A stretch of DNA of 58,322 nucleotides from Candidatus Handelsmanbacteria bacterium (GTDB lineage Bacteria; Latescibacterota; UBA2968; UBA8231): assembly GCA_016867395.1 (NCBI GenBank), contig VGJS01000023.1, positions 1 to 58,322 of the forward strand, written 5' to 3'. The notes below the pieces were generated by a model. The model was not told the DNA's origin. It saw nothing but the letters and a program-made list of their open reading frames with translations, and did not search any database. How positions within the stretch are numbered: the stretch's first letter is position 1; every line of letters begins with the position of its first letter. The translations under genes were made by a program, and so were the position numbers. Below are positions 58,160 to 58,322 of this stretch, piece by piece.

Positions 58160-58322
58160 TTAGAATTCGTAGGCCAGGGAGAAGCGGTGGGCGCCGTTGG
58201 TCTCGGTCAGTTCCAGGGGGATGTGGTAGCTGTAGTCCAGCCAACTCTTCCCCCTCCGATACCCCAAGCCCGCGTTCACCGCCCCGCTGCCGTCCTCCTC
58301 AAACGCCTTGCTCCCACCCGCA
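58160..58322 (-). CDS. Outer-membrane beta-barrel protein, C-terminal fragment (5' end outside window)
   Basis: 54 codons ending TAA at 58160-58162. The translated end reads GLGYRRGKSWLDYSYHIPLE then HRFSLAYEF. Alternating hydrophobic strands, G-x-G-Y and a terminal phenylalanine are the beta-signal of outer-membrane barrel proteins. The pattern resembles the PorV/PorQ or UPF0164 style seen in FCB-group bacteria. Start and full domain structure are outside the window. Confidence 0.6.
   Translation of the reverse strand, partial: AGGSKAFEEDGSGAVNAGLGYRRGKSWLDYSYHIPLELTETNGAHRFSLAYEF

Overview
This is a compact, GC-rich bacterial chromosome segment: about 50 protein genes, one tRNA and almost no non-coding DNA. 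Lipoproteins, an OmpA-like protein, a SPOR lipoprotein and the C-terminus of an outer-membrane barrel point to a diderm. FliN, a FlgT-like protein and a GGDEF protein suggest motility and c-di-GMP signalling. Gene content and protein style resemble the Gemmatimonadota/Latescibacterota side of the FCB group, but this placement is only an inference. GTG and TTG starts are common, and at least fifteen neighbouring genes overlap by 4 nt (ATGA, GTGA or TTGA), so operons are tightly coupled.

Layout. 1-380: the 3' end of an IS256-family element and an AT-rich spacer. 381-4550: leuS and asnS. 4629-13930: a classic transcription/translation operon, reading right to left merR-like, rimP, nusA, infB, DUF503, rbfA, truB, a stand-alone riboflavin kinase, rpsO and pnp, closed by a terminator. 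13952-19068: der, a PDZ/radical-SAM DUF512 protein, a FlgT-like exported protein, a TPR/SLH-like lipoprotein and tRNA-Gly(CCC). 19157-25318: miaA, rqcH-like, ompA-like and valS. 25487-30116 (plus strand): a coupled cluster with a small membrane peptide, murQ, an aldo/keto reductase, an unknown protein, a D-threonine aldolase-like PLP enzyme and an alkaline-phosphatase-superfamily hydrolase. 30121-33379: hemL, SPOR lipoprotein, an archaeal RibL-like nucleotidyltransferase, a GNAT enzyme and a phosphodiesterase. 33448-40847: a receiver protein, then an ABC exporter, an unknown protein, an M16 peptidase-like pair, a degenerate THUMP methyltransferase-like protein and fliN. 41097-48356: trmJ-like, an alpha/beta hydrolase lipoprotein, gmd, gcvP, gcvT and coaE. 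48434-53166: clpP, REC-GGDEF, an EpmA/GenX-like enzyme, clpX and a large cold-shock-domain protein. 53274-58322: a PerM-type permease carrying an inserted HYDIN/ASH-like Ig domain, a cyclic-nucleotide-binding protein, trxA, holA, a small membrane protein, a diaminopentanoate-dehydrogenase-like enzyme and a partial barrel protein.

The most interesting signals are four. (1) The ASH-like domain lies inside an AI-2E/PerM permease. (2) The flavin-cofactor pathway seems split: a riboflavin kinase domain without its FAD-synthetase half, and a separate RibL-like enzyme 24 kb away. (3) The ABC exporter, unknown protein and M16 pair form one coupled operon that resembles a peptide maturation/export cassette. 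(4) The murQ cluster combines enzymes not usually found together. Several sigma70-type promoters with exact 17-nt spacers and several intrinsic terminators can be read directly.
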